A DNA stretch of 49,565 nt from Actinomortierella ambigua. Taxonomy: Eukaryota; Mortierellomycota; Mortierellomycetes; Mortierellales; Mortierellaceae. Below are positions 21,770-34,975 of this stretch, piece after piece. The position numbers and the translations under genes were made by a program. The DNA lies in the NCBI GenBank assembly GCA_016098155.1, contig JAAAJB010000223.1, positions 1-49,565 of the forward strand, in the 5' to 3' direction. Numbering within the stretch: position 1 is the stretch's first letter; each line of letters begins with the position of its first letter. The notes beneath the pieces were generated by a model. That model was not told the DNA's origin. It made no database searches and worked only from the letters and a program-made list of their open reading frames with translations.

Positions 21770-22185
21770 GGCTGCTTTCGCGTAATGAATGGCTAGCAAT
21801 GGTGGTTTTGTGTGGAAGGTGGTGGAAAGTGATGCCACTTTTTCTGCTTTGCACAACAGTGCGAGTTTTTTTTTCCTCTCTTCCCAAGTGGGCCAGACAG
21901 GAGCAACAGTGGAGGAAAAGGGTAGACAAGGTGGCTTAGCCTGATCAGACCAATCCGTATAAAATGAGCACAGGGTGCGAAACTTGTTGCAGTTGGTAAC
22001 GTTTGCTCGTTCATTTCACTTGCTCTGCAGTAGTGATCTTACTCCTCTCTCTGTTCATCCTTCCATTCACCCTCCTCCTCGTCCTCCTCTTTCCTCGAGA
22101 CACTCACTCTCTTTCCTCCGTCTCCTCCTCTCCACACTCTTCAATCCCACACTATCAACACCTTACCCTCAACAACTCTGCCAAT
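21770..22185. promoter_or_regulatory. Divergent RTR1 / ADE12 promoter
   Basis: 416 bp head-to-head region. On the ADE12 side it shows CCAAT (21950-21954), TATAAAA (21958-21964) and then a strongly pyrimidine-rich leader from about 22030 up to the CCAAT-ATG context at 22181-22188, the classic layout of a strongly expressed fungal housekeeping gene. No TATA box is evident toward RTR1. Confidence 0.65.
21950..21964 (+). promoter_or_regulatory. CCAAT and TATA boxes of ADE12
   Basis: CCAAT (21950-21954) sits 3 bp before TATAAAA (21958-21964), about 220 bp upstream of the ADE12 ATG. The following CT-rich tract is the likely transcription start region. The spacing between the two boxes is shorter than usual, so the CCAAT may be fortuitous. 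Confidence 0.6.
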
Positions 22186-24135
22186 ATGAGCTTTGGAATG
22201 TCCAAGAAGGGAGTCACCGTCGTCCTCGGTGCTCAGTGGGGTGACGAAGGCAAGGGCAAGCTCAGCGATGTCCTCTGCCAGGAAGCCGATGTTTGCGCTC
22301 GCTGCCAGGTAAGGCCCCCAATTGCCACCATACATCCTCGTACACCGTACAATTGCTCTCTTCGCCTTTCTTTGCCCTTCGCTTTTTGAGGGACAGCGTG
22401 GATGACCCCCCCCTGCCATCGGCTGATTGATAGATGGGGTAGCGACAGCAAGTGACTGACCGACTGATAACGGTTGATATCTCACCATCTCTTACAGGGT
22501 GGCAACAACGCCGGCCACACCATTGTCGTTGGCGAAACCAAGTACGACTTCCACATGCTTCCCTCGGGTAAGAAAAACAAAACGACCAAACATCTTGCAG
22601 TGACAAAACAGCCTTCCGGGCAATCTCGTTTGAACAAAACAAATATGATGCATCCCATCTCACTTCTTTCCTCGGATCTAACACATACCCAACTTTATTC
22701 CCTTGTGCCTTTTTGTATCAAATAGGTCTTGTCAACGAGAACTGCACCTCCATCATCGGTAACGGTGTTGTTGTCCATGTTCCTTCGTTCTTTGCCGAGC
22801 TTGAGAACCTGCAGAAGAAGGGTACGTCCAGCTTGGAAGCTCAACCCCACCCCTTTTTTGGTTGCTGTTGGGGGAAACAGTACCCAATGGCTCTTTTTGG
22901 TTGGTTGGCGGGGAGGGGGGAGAGTGGTGTCGTTTTTTTTTCTGCGTCCTTTTGGACTGCCTTTTTCATTATTTACCCTCTGACACATTTTTTGTTACGA
23001 TTGCCGATCACCCCAAATCGAGCCACAAAACGGAAACAGGAACGGACGGAAGCTGAAAAAAAAAAACCAGGACGAACGAGGCGTGCTAATCTAAACACAT
23101 TTTTGTCTATCTGCCGATGGCCATTTAGGTCTCGACTGCACTGGCCGTCTGCTGGTCTCGGATCGTGCGCACCTGGTCTTTGATGTTCATCAGACGATTG
23201 ATGGCCTGAAGGAGCTCGAGCTGGGCCGTGGCAGCATTGGCACGACCCGCAAGGGTATCGGTCCCACCTACTCGTCCAAGGCTTCGCGCGGTGGTCTGCG
23301 TGTGCACCATCTGTACAACTTTGAGGAGTTTGCTGACAAGTACCGCACCATGGTCGCCAACAAGAAGAAGCGCTATGGCGAGTTTGACTATGATGTCGAG
23401 ACAGAGTTGGCACGCTACAAGGAGCTCTCCATGGCTCTGAAGCCCTATGTCGTTGACAGCGTCTACTTTATGAACAACGCCATCCGGTCCAACAAGAAGG
23501 TCCTCGTCGAGGGTGCCAATGCCCTCATGCTCGACCTCGACTTTGGCACCTACCCCTATGTCACCTCGTCCAACACCGCCATCGGCGGTGTCTGCACCGG
23601 TCTCGGCATCCCCCCACAGACCATTGCCAAGGTCATTGGTGTCGTCAAGGCCTACACGACCCGTGTCGGCGGCGGTCCCTTCCCCACCGAGCAGTTGAAC
23701 GAGGTTGGCGAGTACCTGCAGCGAGTCGGTTTTGAGGTCGGTGTGACGACGGGCCGTAAGCGCCGTTGTGGCTGGCTCGACATGGTGGTGGTCAACTACT
23801 CGACCATGATCAACGGTTACACCTCGCTCAACATCACCAAGCTTGATGTCCTGGACCAGCTGGACGAGATTAAGATTGGTGTGGCTTACAAGGTCGGGGA
23901 CAAGGTCCTCGAGGGCTTCCCTGCCGATTTGGAGGTGCTCGAGAAGGTCGAGGTCGTCTACGAGACCATGCCTGGCTGGAAGACCGATATCTCCAAGTGC
24001 CGCAAGTTTGAGGAGCTGCCCGTCAATGCCCAAAAGTACATTCGCCGCATCGAGGAGATCTGCAAGGTCCCCGTCGAGTGGATCGGTGTTGGTGCTGGCC
24101 GTGACGACATGATCGTCATTCCTCAGCAGGAGTAA
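22186..24135 (+). CDS. ADE12: Adenylosuccinate synthetase
   Basis: Cytosolic purine enzyme converting IMP, aspartate and GTP to adenylosuccinate, the first committed step from IMP to AMP. Four exons: 22186-22308, 22498-22567, 22726-22821 and 23129-24135, all phases close, giving 431 residues (the yeast enzyme is 433). Motifs: [11 protein letters not shown] (15-25) with the catalytic Asp20, GGNNAGHT with the catalytic His48, NGVVVH, the IMP-binding and dimer regions including [14 protein letters not shown], the [12 protein letters not shown] segment and the late [10 protein letters not shown]. Introns are 189, 158 and 307 nt with GTAAGG, GTAAGA and GTACGT donors. The TATA box and CT-rich leader suggest strong constitutive expression. 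No abnormality is seen. Confidence 0.98.
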
Positions 24136-24517
24136 TGGATAGCCGTCCTTCCTGAGATTGACTATGTGCATGTGCGTGTGTTTTTTTTTCCAAGTGCCTT
24201 GGTTTAATAATTGTGGAGACTTGTTGCATGGTCTCCATGATAGTTGGAGTAGAAAAAAAATAAGAAAAGGAAGAGTGTCCAGGACAAAGCAACGACGAGA
24301 TAGAGATGAACAGAGACATATACCCATCCCTCCCTTTCAACCTAAACAGTGTATATTTCTCCTTTGTTTCTATCGCCCCCCTCAAGTGTATCATACATTC
24401 TTCACCTCATTAAAAAATGTGTTTAGTAACCCAATCTCTCCCTTTGTGGCATACAGATTCTTGAACGTTGGTTTTATTTGGGTACCTCCCCCCCCCCTTA
24501 CCTGGTAAGATCGCGAC

Positions 24518-24578
24518 GTACTACAACGTGCAGTACTACATCTTATTACTAGGGTTTGCGAGTGTGAGCTGTACTACA
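24518..24578 (+). repeat. Three copies of GTACTACA
   Basis: The 8-mer GTACTACA occurs at 24518-24525, 24533-24540 and 24571-24578, about 400 bp past the ADE12 stop. The cluster is more than chance would usually give in 61 bp but has no known role. Confidence 0.8.
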
Positions 24579-26474
24579 GGGTCCTTTGTTTTCATGGACC
24601 TATATTATCGAAGCCGAGCCGGTTTTGAATGAGTTTTAGCCCAAATGCTCACGGGTTTTATTGTTCCGATTCTTTTTAAAGAAACAACGTGCGACAGACC
24701 CAGGTTGTTTATAGGATGCAGTAATTTTTTTTTTATACCAATGCTTCGTAACGGGAAGAGGGGGACTACTGGATGGTGTGCATCTGCAGTCTTGGTCGGG
24801 CATTTGACCTTGATATTGCCGTATCTACGAATTTGAGCTCATCTCCTCCCCCCCCCCTTCCATACCGTTGCAACGGCCCAACGTGGTCTGATGCGACTGT
24901 TGATTTGCTAGATTTGCCAGAAAGCCATATCGGAGCCATTGAGAAACATGAAAAAAAACCCCCCCTACCCTTAGCCATCCCAATCTGACATGTATTGAAC
25001 GCAATATGGCCCAGCACAACAGAAGGGCTGAGCCAGATGGTCTCTTTGAATACTTCTATTCGACAAAACAGTTCCTTTTTGAGGGATCCCCCTCATTCTT
25101 TGGTTGAGTGGAACGTGTGTTCACTCAGTGAACTCATTCCCCCCTGGCAAGACAGGGGAGCTTTGTATTTCCGTTTCTCCCCTCCCCCTTTACCTGTCTT
25201 TCATTTCTTTCGAAAACAGGATAGTTTCTCCACAAAAGCCCCTTGGGACCAATTTTTTTTTGGGGGGGGCGTGGGGCAACTAGAACGAAACAACACGCAA
25301 ACCCTTCTTGTCCCCTAATGTTTTGTCATTGTTTTGGGGGGGGGGGGTCGGGATCGCCAACCAACAAAAACGGGCGACGCACGCGCTTTCGCGCAGCGGC
25401 GAATCATAGGAATTGACCAGGACATGGGAGTTGGAGAGGTGGAGAGCTTCCCACGGCACTTTGTGAGGATAGAGCGCTACTATTCCCCACATTGTCAATC
25501 TGCTGTTCATGATTAGCCCGACTAAAAGAGAGAGAGAGAGGTAGTCGGCTTTGTCCCATCCCCTGCCTCCCACCTTCCCAATGGGAAGCGTATTTGGCCC
25601 AAAAGACAATCTGACTGCTGGGTCACTCAGGCAACCAGCCAAAGGAAAGAGATGGGATATGGATTTATCCGACGATGATCCATGTCTAGCTTTGGCTGCC
25701 CTCTACTACACCAATGGGGCACGCAGTCTCAAGGTGATCAACAAGGTTTTGAGTGTCGGGAAACCCCCATAGAATGATCCATGGGCCAAACAATTTCCTC
25801 GGGTGCCAGCTTTGCATCCGTCGGGAGATGAAGGAAAGAAAGAGAGCGGAGGAAGAGAAGGGGCAGAGGGGGGGCAGGTGACTGAACGCAATCATGATCC
25901 CATAGTATCCTCCCCATCCAACACACAATCCAAACAGACAAGGTTCGGACCCGCATTGTTAGAAAGTCCTCCCCTCCCTATGCATTCATGAAAACTCGAG
26001 TATATGAAAAGCTGAAAAACAAAGCAAAGGAGGAGCCCCCCAAGGTGGCTTTTTGAACCAATGGGGCACGTCTTGGCGCACAGCACTTTTCTGGTCCAAA
26101 AAAAGAAATAAAAATAAAAGACATCCCCTTTCCTCCCCGTCCCAGTTTGTTGCGAAGCAAACAGGGGAACGAAAACGAACTGGGACCTGCATGAAGGGAG
26201 CATAGCCCGACATGCTAGTTGGAAAAGAAGTACGAGGAAGGAGAAGAAAAAAAATAAACCTGTACAGCAAACCTTCGTTATAGTCCATGGTTGGTCCACC
26301 TGGAAAAGCAAACATGGATGATCATACATACATGTCTCTTTGCTTGGAGGCCCACATAAATGGTATAGGGTCGGGACGGGGAATACTGCGGGGAGAGAAA
26401 GAGACAGAGAGGTATGTGTGGGAGAGATGGGTTGTAGACCACCAGTGTCGTTTAGGGGGATGTGCACTCGCTGT

Positions 26475-26498
26475 AAGGTCACAAGGTCACAAGGTCAT
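26475..26498 (+). repeat. Three tandem AAGGTCAC-type units
   Basis: Three 8-bp units (AAGGTCAC, AAGGTCAC, AAGGTCAT) in direct repeat, giving AGGTCA half-sites at exact 8-bp spacing. It is either a tiny tandem repeat or a multimer binding site. Confidence 0.8.
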
Positions 26499-29400
26499 AA
26501 ACTCTTTTATCCAAAAGGAACAAGGTTGGGAGAAGAGGTCCATTCACCTTGGCCATAGGTTCATTTGTTCTCTTGCTTCCCAGTATTGTTGTTGTTTTGG
26601 GATGAGTCAAAATGGTACGTATGCTGACTATGAGTAGGAGCTATAAAGCTGAAGTAAGAAAAAAGAGAGAGCTATAACCACAGTGTAGAGCTAGAGCTTG
26701 AGAGCGAGGCCATCCGGCAAAGAGGTTAACAAGCTACCTTGATAGAGTTTACGATATATTCAAAAAAGCTAATGTTGGACATGCCCTAGCTTTGACCAAC
26801 AGGAGAGCTCGTGTTAGTCCGTGTGAAGGCAACGTCGATATTGGTTTGAGAGAAGAGAAATATAGATAGGAGAAAGATATAAAGGCCTAATCTGTTGGCA
26901 CCAGCAGGAGATTATGATAACGGGTAGGCGAATGAATGAAGAGAACTCCCCTGTTTGGTGGCAAACTTCCAACTTCATTCTGCCAAGCAGAGAACAAAAG
27001 AGGGAGGCGAAGCAGCACAACACACAATGCACAGACAAGTTTCAAATGGAAAGGGCCTCCTAGTTCGTCTTGTGGTGGTCTGTGTCGAGGGATAGGCAGT
27101 GTCGCCATTTTTCTCTTGTCTTTCTAATCTGTCTGCAGCAGAACCAATTCCAGGGAAGTATGGCGAGTGCACTGGTCAATCACATCCTCTAGAGAAAAAA
27201 CAATATCAATATTCCTCCACACACCAGCCAGCAAAAAAAAGAAAACAAAGAGAAACGATAGGTAGACTCATGACAAATAAAAAGGATGGTCAAAGCCGAC
27301 CTGACCGATGGCGCCATCGATGCTGAATTTTCTTTTTCAGGAGGTCGACCGACACGAGCACTCAACTCTATGCATGTCTTTGCACAACCCTGCACAGACG
27401 ACAAAAAAGAATCAGTGCTGAGCAACAACAATGGGGCGATGCTGCTCTGGTCTAATGCCTTGTTTTCTCTATGTGGGGAGTTTGGCTACCGCAGCGTATG
27501 CGTAATTAGATGAGAGATTGGTGGCTACGCCTTTTGGGCGATGATCGATAGGCAACAGGAATGAAACTTCGATCGCTCGATAAGCGGGTCTTGTCACCAT
27601 CACTCGTTGCCTCTATCGCCTCCATCGGGCTCGAGCGGGTGTTGATACTCCTTCATGTGTTGCTTAGCGAGGAGAGCCGACGGTTTTGCACATAACATTT
27701 CCTTTGTGGCACAGCAACAGCGCACATCCTTTTAGCTCGCTGATTGTTCGATGGGTTGTGCCACAACACTAAGACCAGACGAAGAAAAAAAAACACATGA
27801 AGACACGTATCATTTGCCCATTTGGACAAATGGCGTGTGGACGATAGTTAGTGACGGGTTCTTCTCTCCCGCGATAGGGTGTGTAGAAACTGTGCAGCTG
27901 GAGCGAAACACGAGAGAAAGAAGAAATTCGGGTTGGCCCAAGCATAGGCAGCCCCGATAGACAACAGCAGAGCTTCATATGAGAATGACACGCGCTAGGG
28001 AACAAAAAAAAATTGGTGTCAGTCTATTTTCAACTTTGTATATCTGTTTCTCAGTCCTATTCCTGTGGGGAACCCTTCTATCCCCAGCAGGCTGATGTAG
28101 TTGGTCGATCCCCCTCCCCTTCCTTGGACAAAAGACCAACAGGAAGTATTGTCTCCATCCCCCCCTCCTGCCACCTCTTCACAACGCTCCACGTCCTTTC
28201 CTCTACCTAGTCTGGCACGACGCTTGCTCCTCTATTATTCAGAGGGTTACCGGTAGTCAAAGCTGAACTTGAAAACTACCAGAGCGGCGAATAGGTGATG
28301 AGCTGTACGCTCAAAGAGGAAGTTTTATTTCTCGGCTCAGCCCGATTCTGGACACGGTTCTCAGAGGTGTTGTTGGCCCCTCCCCCCTCCTTCCCCAAAA
28401 ATATAGCACGAATGGATTTGGCTATTTTGCTTTTAACAGAGGAATGGCTCTCTCTCCCTCTCTCTTTCTCGTAATACGACAGTACGGTACCTGAAATGCG
28501 GGACAAAGTCATGAAGCTCTTGTTATACGAGTACAGTAGGTCCAGTCAGCTCGAGGTAGGCCCCCCCCCAAAAAACCATCTCAGCCACTGTTGTGTATAT
28601 ATCGTCCCTCCCTCGACGTTGCCTCACAAGTCTCTCAGTCTCGTAACATGCTTGACATTCTTTGAGTCACTTCGTGTAAATGCACAGACGTAGAAATGAC
28701 TGGACCCATAGATGTTTCCTCCCCCGTAGAACATAGACAGAATAGGAAGGAGCGGCGAGGAAGGGGGGGGGGAGTGGCGGAGGATAGTCGGCCCTTTTCC
28801 GCTCTCTGACCGGCAACGAGAAGAGGGTTCATTTTTCGTTTTCAGAAGAGGAGGGGCGGTGGCCAGAAAGAGAGCGGCAATCGGCGCTACGCCCTTGTAT
28901 GGGTTGGACCTTGTTTTTGTTATGGTTGTTTTTCTTTTTTGTGAACCTTTGTTCAATTAGGAAGGATCCCAAAAGCGGCAAACAGCCGCGGTGTCGAAGA
29001 GTTGCGGGGTAAATCGACACAAAAACAAACAGTAAGAAGCAGTCCCCTCTGTCGCCATGAGTTGTCATTCATTGGTAAGACACGGATGTAGCGGACGTTG
29101 AGCTGGGTCAGTTCTCAAACTGTAAAATCATCGCTGTATAAAAGCATATTCCAACGGATCCATTGAGGGGATTACTCAGGTCTGAGCAAGCAAGCAAAGG
29201 TGGTTGGAGAGTGTATGTTGAAAAGAAACATGTCTATGGTAAGGATGTACATGGTATTATTTTGTTGCTCTCTGGATAAGATGCGATAGTTAAATGAATT
29301 GTTGTATTTGTTGTTCTCTTTGGGAGGACATGGGACCAACCGCGGAAGCTGGGGGGGGGTGTTGTCTGGCTTTGTATGCACCTTGAGAGTTGTAATATAA

Positions 29401-30978
29401 CAAAGACGCCCATGCCAAAGCCATGCCTCTGCTGAGCCAATGCTGGACAATGAACTATGAGCCGACGGGATCTGAGAGAAATGAAAAACTCTGTCCCCCG
29501 ACCCTTTTCATTCTTTGCCTCCCAAAGAGAGCCTTGGATCAACAATATCAACATCAAAGGTGGGGAGGAGGGGGGGGGGATGACAAGGACAAAGGAGCAT
29601 GGTAGAACGATTAGAAATCGAGCAGACAAAGGAGAGACAGAGAGAAAAAATGAAGAACCTTGTTTTCCACCACTATCGACATCATAGGGCATCATAGGGT
29701 AGCACACACACACAATTCTCACCCTTTCAGGTAGACACAACAGTGGTTGAGGCGTAGTCATCCGTACCCGCGGTGCCCTCACACTCGTCATAGCATTCTT
29801 AGCGATCACTCTCCTTCCTCGATCTGCGGTCCTGCCAAGAAAGGCAGAAATCAAGACACAACAGGCCTTCCTTCGCGGAGGACAGAAAAAAAAAAGCACA
29901 AGCCCTTGTGATGGGACAGAACATAGAACAGGATAGAAGGACTGAGGCACAGCCAATTGGACTAGTGGACCTGGTGCAGAACGTGTTTGTGGAAGGATGG
30001 CGTGAAGGCCTCCCACAAAGCAACCCCGAGGAAAGGGGTGAGATGTGGTAGACAAGCCTACCACGAGGGAGAGGGGCGTGATTCGTTCGTGTTTCCTGTG
30101 CCAACGGGAACATGGGTATAGACAGAGGAGGCTGGCGGCCAACGTGATTGTACGTACATGAGGTTTAGGGGAAGGGGGTGGTAGGAGATCCCGTTTGTTT
30201 CCTATTGTTTGTGTATAGAGTCACTTCGTGCAATAATTCAGAGTGCACACGTCTTAGCCAAGAGAGATAAAGAGACCTTTCTATCACTCTAGAGAAAAAA
30301 AAAGTGATAAGACAGCAGAGCAAGATTCTACTTCACCCATCTACCGATGATCACTTTGAGTAGGAGATGGCCAAGGTAGAAGGAGAGTGCGTGTGTGTGT
30401 GTGCGCGCGTTAGTGTCAGTGAGACAGGGTATAGGCGAATGAACGAGGACGGATGGGATAGAAGAGGAAGGAGAGTAAAGGGCTCCTCGTCGTTTTTCAC
30501 TCTCGACCTCCCTCCTCTTCAGACCCTTTGGTCCAGCTGTCGACGAGGGATGTGCACGTTATGGTGAAAGACGACGACATTGCTTGCAGTCAGTGCCCTC
30601 ATGGGGCTGGCTGGCTGCCGCTGTTGGTCAGTCAGAGAAGCGTCAGTCAGCTCTGTATACAACAGTGAGAGAGAGAATGAGGTGAGTGGAGATGAGATAC
30701 AGGCAGTACGGGTTTGGCAAATATAGAAACTGAATTGGACTGAATAGATTTGAGGGCAAAAAAAAAGGAACAATAACATAAACAAACTCGCCAATGGCGA
30801 GCAATTGGGGAGACATGAAGACATTTCGACTGAATTGAAAATGAATAGGTCTTTCAGAAGCGGAGGAGTCATCAGCACATACGAATTACTCATTCGCCCC
30901 TCGTTGCCTCTCGCTTCGCTGTTGTGCTCCCTTCCCCCTCCCCTTCTCCTCTCTGCCCAGCCCAGAAATCGAACGCTG

Positions 30979-30985
30979 TATAAAT
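30979..30985 (+). promoter_or_regulatory. TATA box of the ECL1-like gene
   Basis: TATAAAT about 225 bp upstream of the ATG at 31209, followed by a pyrimidine-rich start region and an A/C-rich leader. An ATG at 30984 is in frame with the protein but overlaps the TATA box, so it should lie outside the transcript. This decides the start at 31209. Confidence 0.7.
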
Positions 30986-31208
30986 GCCCCAAGGCTGGCC
31001 CTTGCTTTCCTCTTTTTTCTTGTTCCCCACACTCTTCGAACAAGACAACTTCTTCCCTAGCTTTGACCCAAAGCCAGCTACCACTGCTACTACCACCACC
31101 ACAACAAACTCAACTCTTACTCTTACTCTCGCAACAAGCTTAAAGCTTCCTTCTTCCATCAACAACCACATCTACAACCACTTCTCCACAACAACAACTT
31201 CGCCTCCA

Positions 31209-31768
31209 ATGGATCTTAACTGGTGCCCCGTTTGCGAACAGCACATCCCACTTGCTTGGGAGGTAAGAAAACAAAACCTTTTTCTTGTGCCAAGCTCGCT
31301 CTCCTTTCATACATATCCTTGGCGAAGAACAACAATGGGTCCTAACTCAACTCTTGCCTTTCTCTTGGCTCGTGCAACTCTTTATAGTCAAGTCTCTACT
31401 GCTCTGATCGCTGCAAGAAGGCTGATGCTCTGTCATCACACCCAGCTCTTGGCTACGCTTACCCAGACGACCTGCAATCCTTCCCTCAGAAGCGTTCTCC
31501 CTCGCTCTCCCCAGTCTCTTCTCCTACACTCAGCAGCCTCTCCACCGCCAGCACTGCCTACCCTTCACCACCAACGTCGCCCAACCAGTACATGTACAAC
31601 AAGACGTCGTCTACGCAGCGCATCTCGCCCCCAGCCTTCTCGCTTGGCCACCCAGCCACTGTTGATCTGCGCCGCAAGTCAACGACCCAGCTTGGCTACC
31701 AAGGACACTCAATGATGATTCAACAAGGCACGACAACAACGTCGTCCAAGAAGGGATTCTTCTGGTGA
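31209..31768 (+). CDS. Ecl1-like life-span regulatory zinc protein
   Basis: Small 144-residue protein in two exons, 31209-31262 and 31388-31768 (125 nt intron, phase 0). It opens with MDLNWCPVCEQH, then after the splice LYCSDRCKKAD. The CxxC plus CxxxC quartet (Cys6, Cys9 and the pair shortly after residue 20) matches the fungal Ecl1/life-span regulatory factor family. In fission yeast, extra Ecl1-type protein prolongs chronological life span and helps the response to nutrient, sulfur or zinc limitation. The rest is Ser/Pro/Thr-rich and ends in KKGFFW. It sits alone between two gene-poor regions, with a TATA box and long leader suggesting inducible expression. Family assignment is by motif; the target in this fungus is unknown. 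Confidence 0.82.
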
Positions 31769-34700
31769 TTCAAACACGCTTAAAGATAACTAAGCCTATC
31801 TACTGAGCTTTTTTGTTCGCCCTTTCCCCCCCTACTCTTCCGCCTTGTACATATCCATCCATTCACATTGAAAACCGTTCCTTGTATATAGCTTATGCAC
31901 CCCTTTTTCCTTTTCTTTTTTGACTCATCTCTCCATCCTTTCACAGAAGAGAAAACAAGAAAAAAAAACCACAAAATACCCCTCCCCCTTGAAAAAGCCT
32001 TTCAAAAAAAACTTAGAGAGAGAGACACTTTGTATCATTAGCCTAGCCTATCTTATAATAATAACATGTTCACATTGTAATTCTACAACGCTCTGCGATA
32101 ATCTACTTGTTCACTTGTTTGCTTTATTATCCTATATTGGCTTCTATATGCTTCCTCTCCTGCTGCTGCAAGTGTAACAAAGGAAAGATAAACGCGTTTT
32201 CTATCTTGGTGTGGTGCTGCTGCATGTGCTGTTCGCTTACTTTTTCTTCCTTTTCTCTTTCAGGGTCTATGCTGTCGCACTACATCACACCCGACGATGT
32301 TTGGAAACAGTTTGTGTGTATTTAGTATGCTTTGACCTTGATCAAACCGAGTGGCCCGTTGAGAGAAACGAACTTTCCAGCGTAGCGGTGGTGAGAAGAA
32401 GGAGAGGGGAACAAGAGGAGGAGGAAGAGGGGCAAGGGAGAGACGGGGGCACAGCCCTGAGGGAGCAGAGACACATATAATACGCAGGTAATTTCTTGCA
32501 TTGGATAAATTGTTTGTTGGGAGAGGCGGAACCTACGGCAACAGCAATGCGCAAGGATCGTTTCACGTCGCTGTGGTTGGGGATGATGATGCCATTATTG
32601 TATCCCATTCCTCTTCTTTGGGTTTACCATTCCCCTCAGACTTGGCCGGGTGCGTCTTGTATTGCTACAATTGTACTCCGTTGGCGTGTCTTGGCTGAAT
32701 GCGTGTGTTGCCTAATGAACGCGTCATTCTTCTGCTCCGCCAAGTCTCTCTGTCTCTTGCTCATACCCACAACACAATCGCACTCATTTCATCCCCGCCT
32801 CTCTCTCTCGCTCGCTCGCAAACGTTCATTCTCGCTCGCTCGCTCTCACGATCACGTCCACTTTTATTTTTTTTTTTCGCGATTTATTTTCGCCCATCTA
32901 CCCAGTTTGCGTGGAGTTTACTGTTTTTTAACGCGCAGAGGGGAGGCAAGGCGGTCTGTGTGTTATTTTTTTTTTTCTGTGGGTGTTTGTACAAGAAAGG
33001 CCATCTTTGGTGGTCTCTCTCTTTCGACCAAGGTTTGCATTGACCCTCCTTGCCGCTGTCTGTACCCATTGGACGACAGTACTGTACACCCTGTCTGATC
33101 TCAGACTTTCTTTCCTCTCCCTGTTGCCAGGGCGTGGATGGTGCGATAGGCGGCTTAATGCGCAACCCTGGCAATGGGACGTGACTGAACTGATTGTTGT
33201 TTCATGACTGGGCTTGCTGGGCGGGGAAAAAAGATTCACCAACAACACAACAATAACAAGTTTCCCCCGGGCCGCCCATACCCTCATCCCGCCCCGGTTT
33301 CCTTTTTGAGCGAGACAGGGAATGGGGAGAGAAGGCAAAAGAAAGAAAGAAAAATAGAACAAGGGACCCTGTCGTTGAACCCGCACGGTACCTCTATTCC
33401 GCACACACCCCTTCTGCGTCCTTCCCCCCAACAGCAGTTCCACGGATCATCCCATCGAAATCTCATCAGTTTTGCACTGCCTAGACCAGCAGCAAAGGCC
33501 CAGAAGCCATATTCACTATGTACATCGACAGAAGTAGTATCCTTAAACTCCTTGGTGATAGGAGACGTGTCACGGCGGACTTCAGGCCACGAACCACTTT
33601 GCCCTTACTTTCCACCACGTAATATTTTAACCATTTTTTTTGTAGAGGCAGGGGAGGGGTGGTCACTAAGGGGGTAAGAGAAAGGGGTCAAGGCACAAAC
33701 ACACTACATACACATAGACACCATAGCATTCCTTACTTTTCTTGGGGTTTCCTCTCCCATCGCACACAGAGAGAAGAATATTGGCTGCCACCAATCCCAT
33801 CATTCACAGCACAAAACCACTTCCCCATTCGCATCGTTACATCGCTGCATCGTTGGAGCAAAACCGCACGTCTCGCTGGACCTTTGGTCTTTGTAAGCAG
33901 GTCGTCGGTGTATGTATATTTGTATGTATGCCTCATGTTTTCATACCATTTTACACTTCTGTTTTCTTTTCTTGCAGCCCAATGTTGTCAAGTAGACAAG
34001 CCTCTCTTTCTCCAGAGCCGCCAGTGAGTAAAAAAAGAATAGGGGTGGGGGCCATTACAAATGCATAATCCCACCATTCCCAGTCCAACTCCAGTTTCTT
34101 GACTACGTACAAGCCTCTTCTAGACACACACACACACACACACCTCCCAGGCGGCCCATGCTCCGAAACATTGCAGTAGAGTCACAAAGGAGAGCAGGCA
34201 TCAAGGAAAAAAAGATGTGCAGGGGTCCTCGTCTTTTACTTGTAACGCATACGTGGCACGACAAAATAAGCCCTATTGTGAACCAACTGACCCTGACCCC
34301 CCACCCCTTCTTTCACATCCTCCCCCACACACACCCCAGCCCTTCTGGCCTGCACCACCTGTTTTCAGTAAAGACCAAAGGTTCTATGAACCAATACAAA
34401 AAAAAGGGCTGATGATTTCCTCTTTTGTTTTCTGCCACCCTTTACCCAACAAGAAACATTGTGAACTGCATAGTGACCCAGGCCACCTGTATCACGCAAG
34501 CACGCCTCCTTGCCATCTCATAGGTCCTTCACTCAAGATTCCCCCACACCTACACACGCTCCTCCACGCACCCCTACCCTTTCCCCTGTTCATGGATCAT
34601 CATTACAACAATAATAGTCACGTCCGAAAGAACGCTTGCTAAGCTGCCTGTATCCCCAAGAGAACGAGTTTTCATGCAGGTCTTTTTTCTTTTTTTTTTT

Positions 34701-34975
34701 TTGTCGTGTGCCTGCTCGTGTGAACAGACCAAGTTTAATTTTTTCCTCCTCCATACTTCGCCACATTGCACTGTTTGTTACTTTACTCGTTTGTTTTTTT
34801 TTCCCATGGAAAAAGAAAGAAAGAAAGAAAGAAAAGAAAAAAAAAAGAATACACAATGAGAGGGGGTGAGGGGGATCGACAGAACTGGGAGACAACTCTA
34901 GACAAACTGTGCCACGAAAATATCTCCTAATTCTCCTAGGGCGATCAGCGTGTTTCGATAACATTACCTTTCTAA

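Larger units (their letters stand above)
24136..31208. other. 7.1 kb gene-poor region
   Basis: No open frame in this stretch shows recognisable motifs or fungal protein composition. It is rich in homopolymers (runs of C, G, A and T), short purine tracts and small direct repeats. The longest open frame is 302 codons on the minus strand (29234-30142), with an implausible Cys/Arg/Pro-rich composition. No tRNA T-loop/acceptor pattern was found by eye. The last 230 bp is the ECL1-like promoter and leader. Non-coding RNAs or a decayed element are possible but not demonstrable. Confidence 0.55.

Noticed and set aside
29234..30142. 302-codon open frame on the minus strand in the gene-poor region
   Set aside because: Composition is Cys, Arg, Pro and Phe-rich with homopolymer-derived stretches, no recognisable motif, no promoter elements and no splice-linked neighbours.
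30984..31208. 75-residue N-terminal extension of the ECL1-like protein
   Set aside because: Its ATG overlaps the TATA box and the encoded stretch is Thr/Ser-rich leader-like sequence, so it was left out of the CDS.
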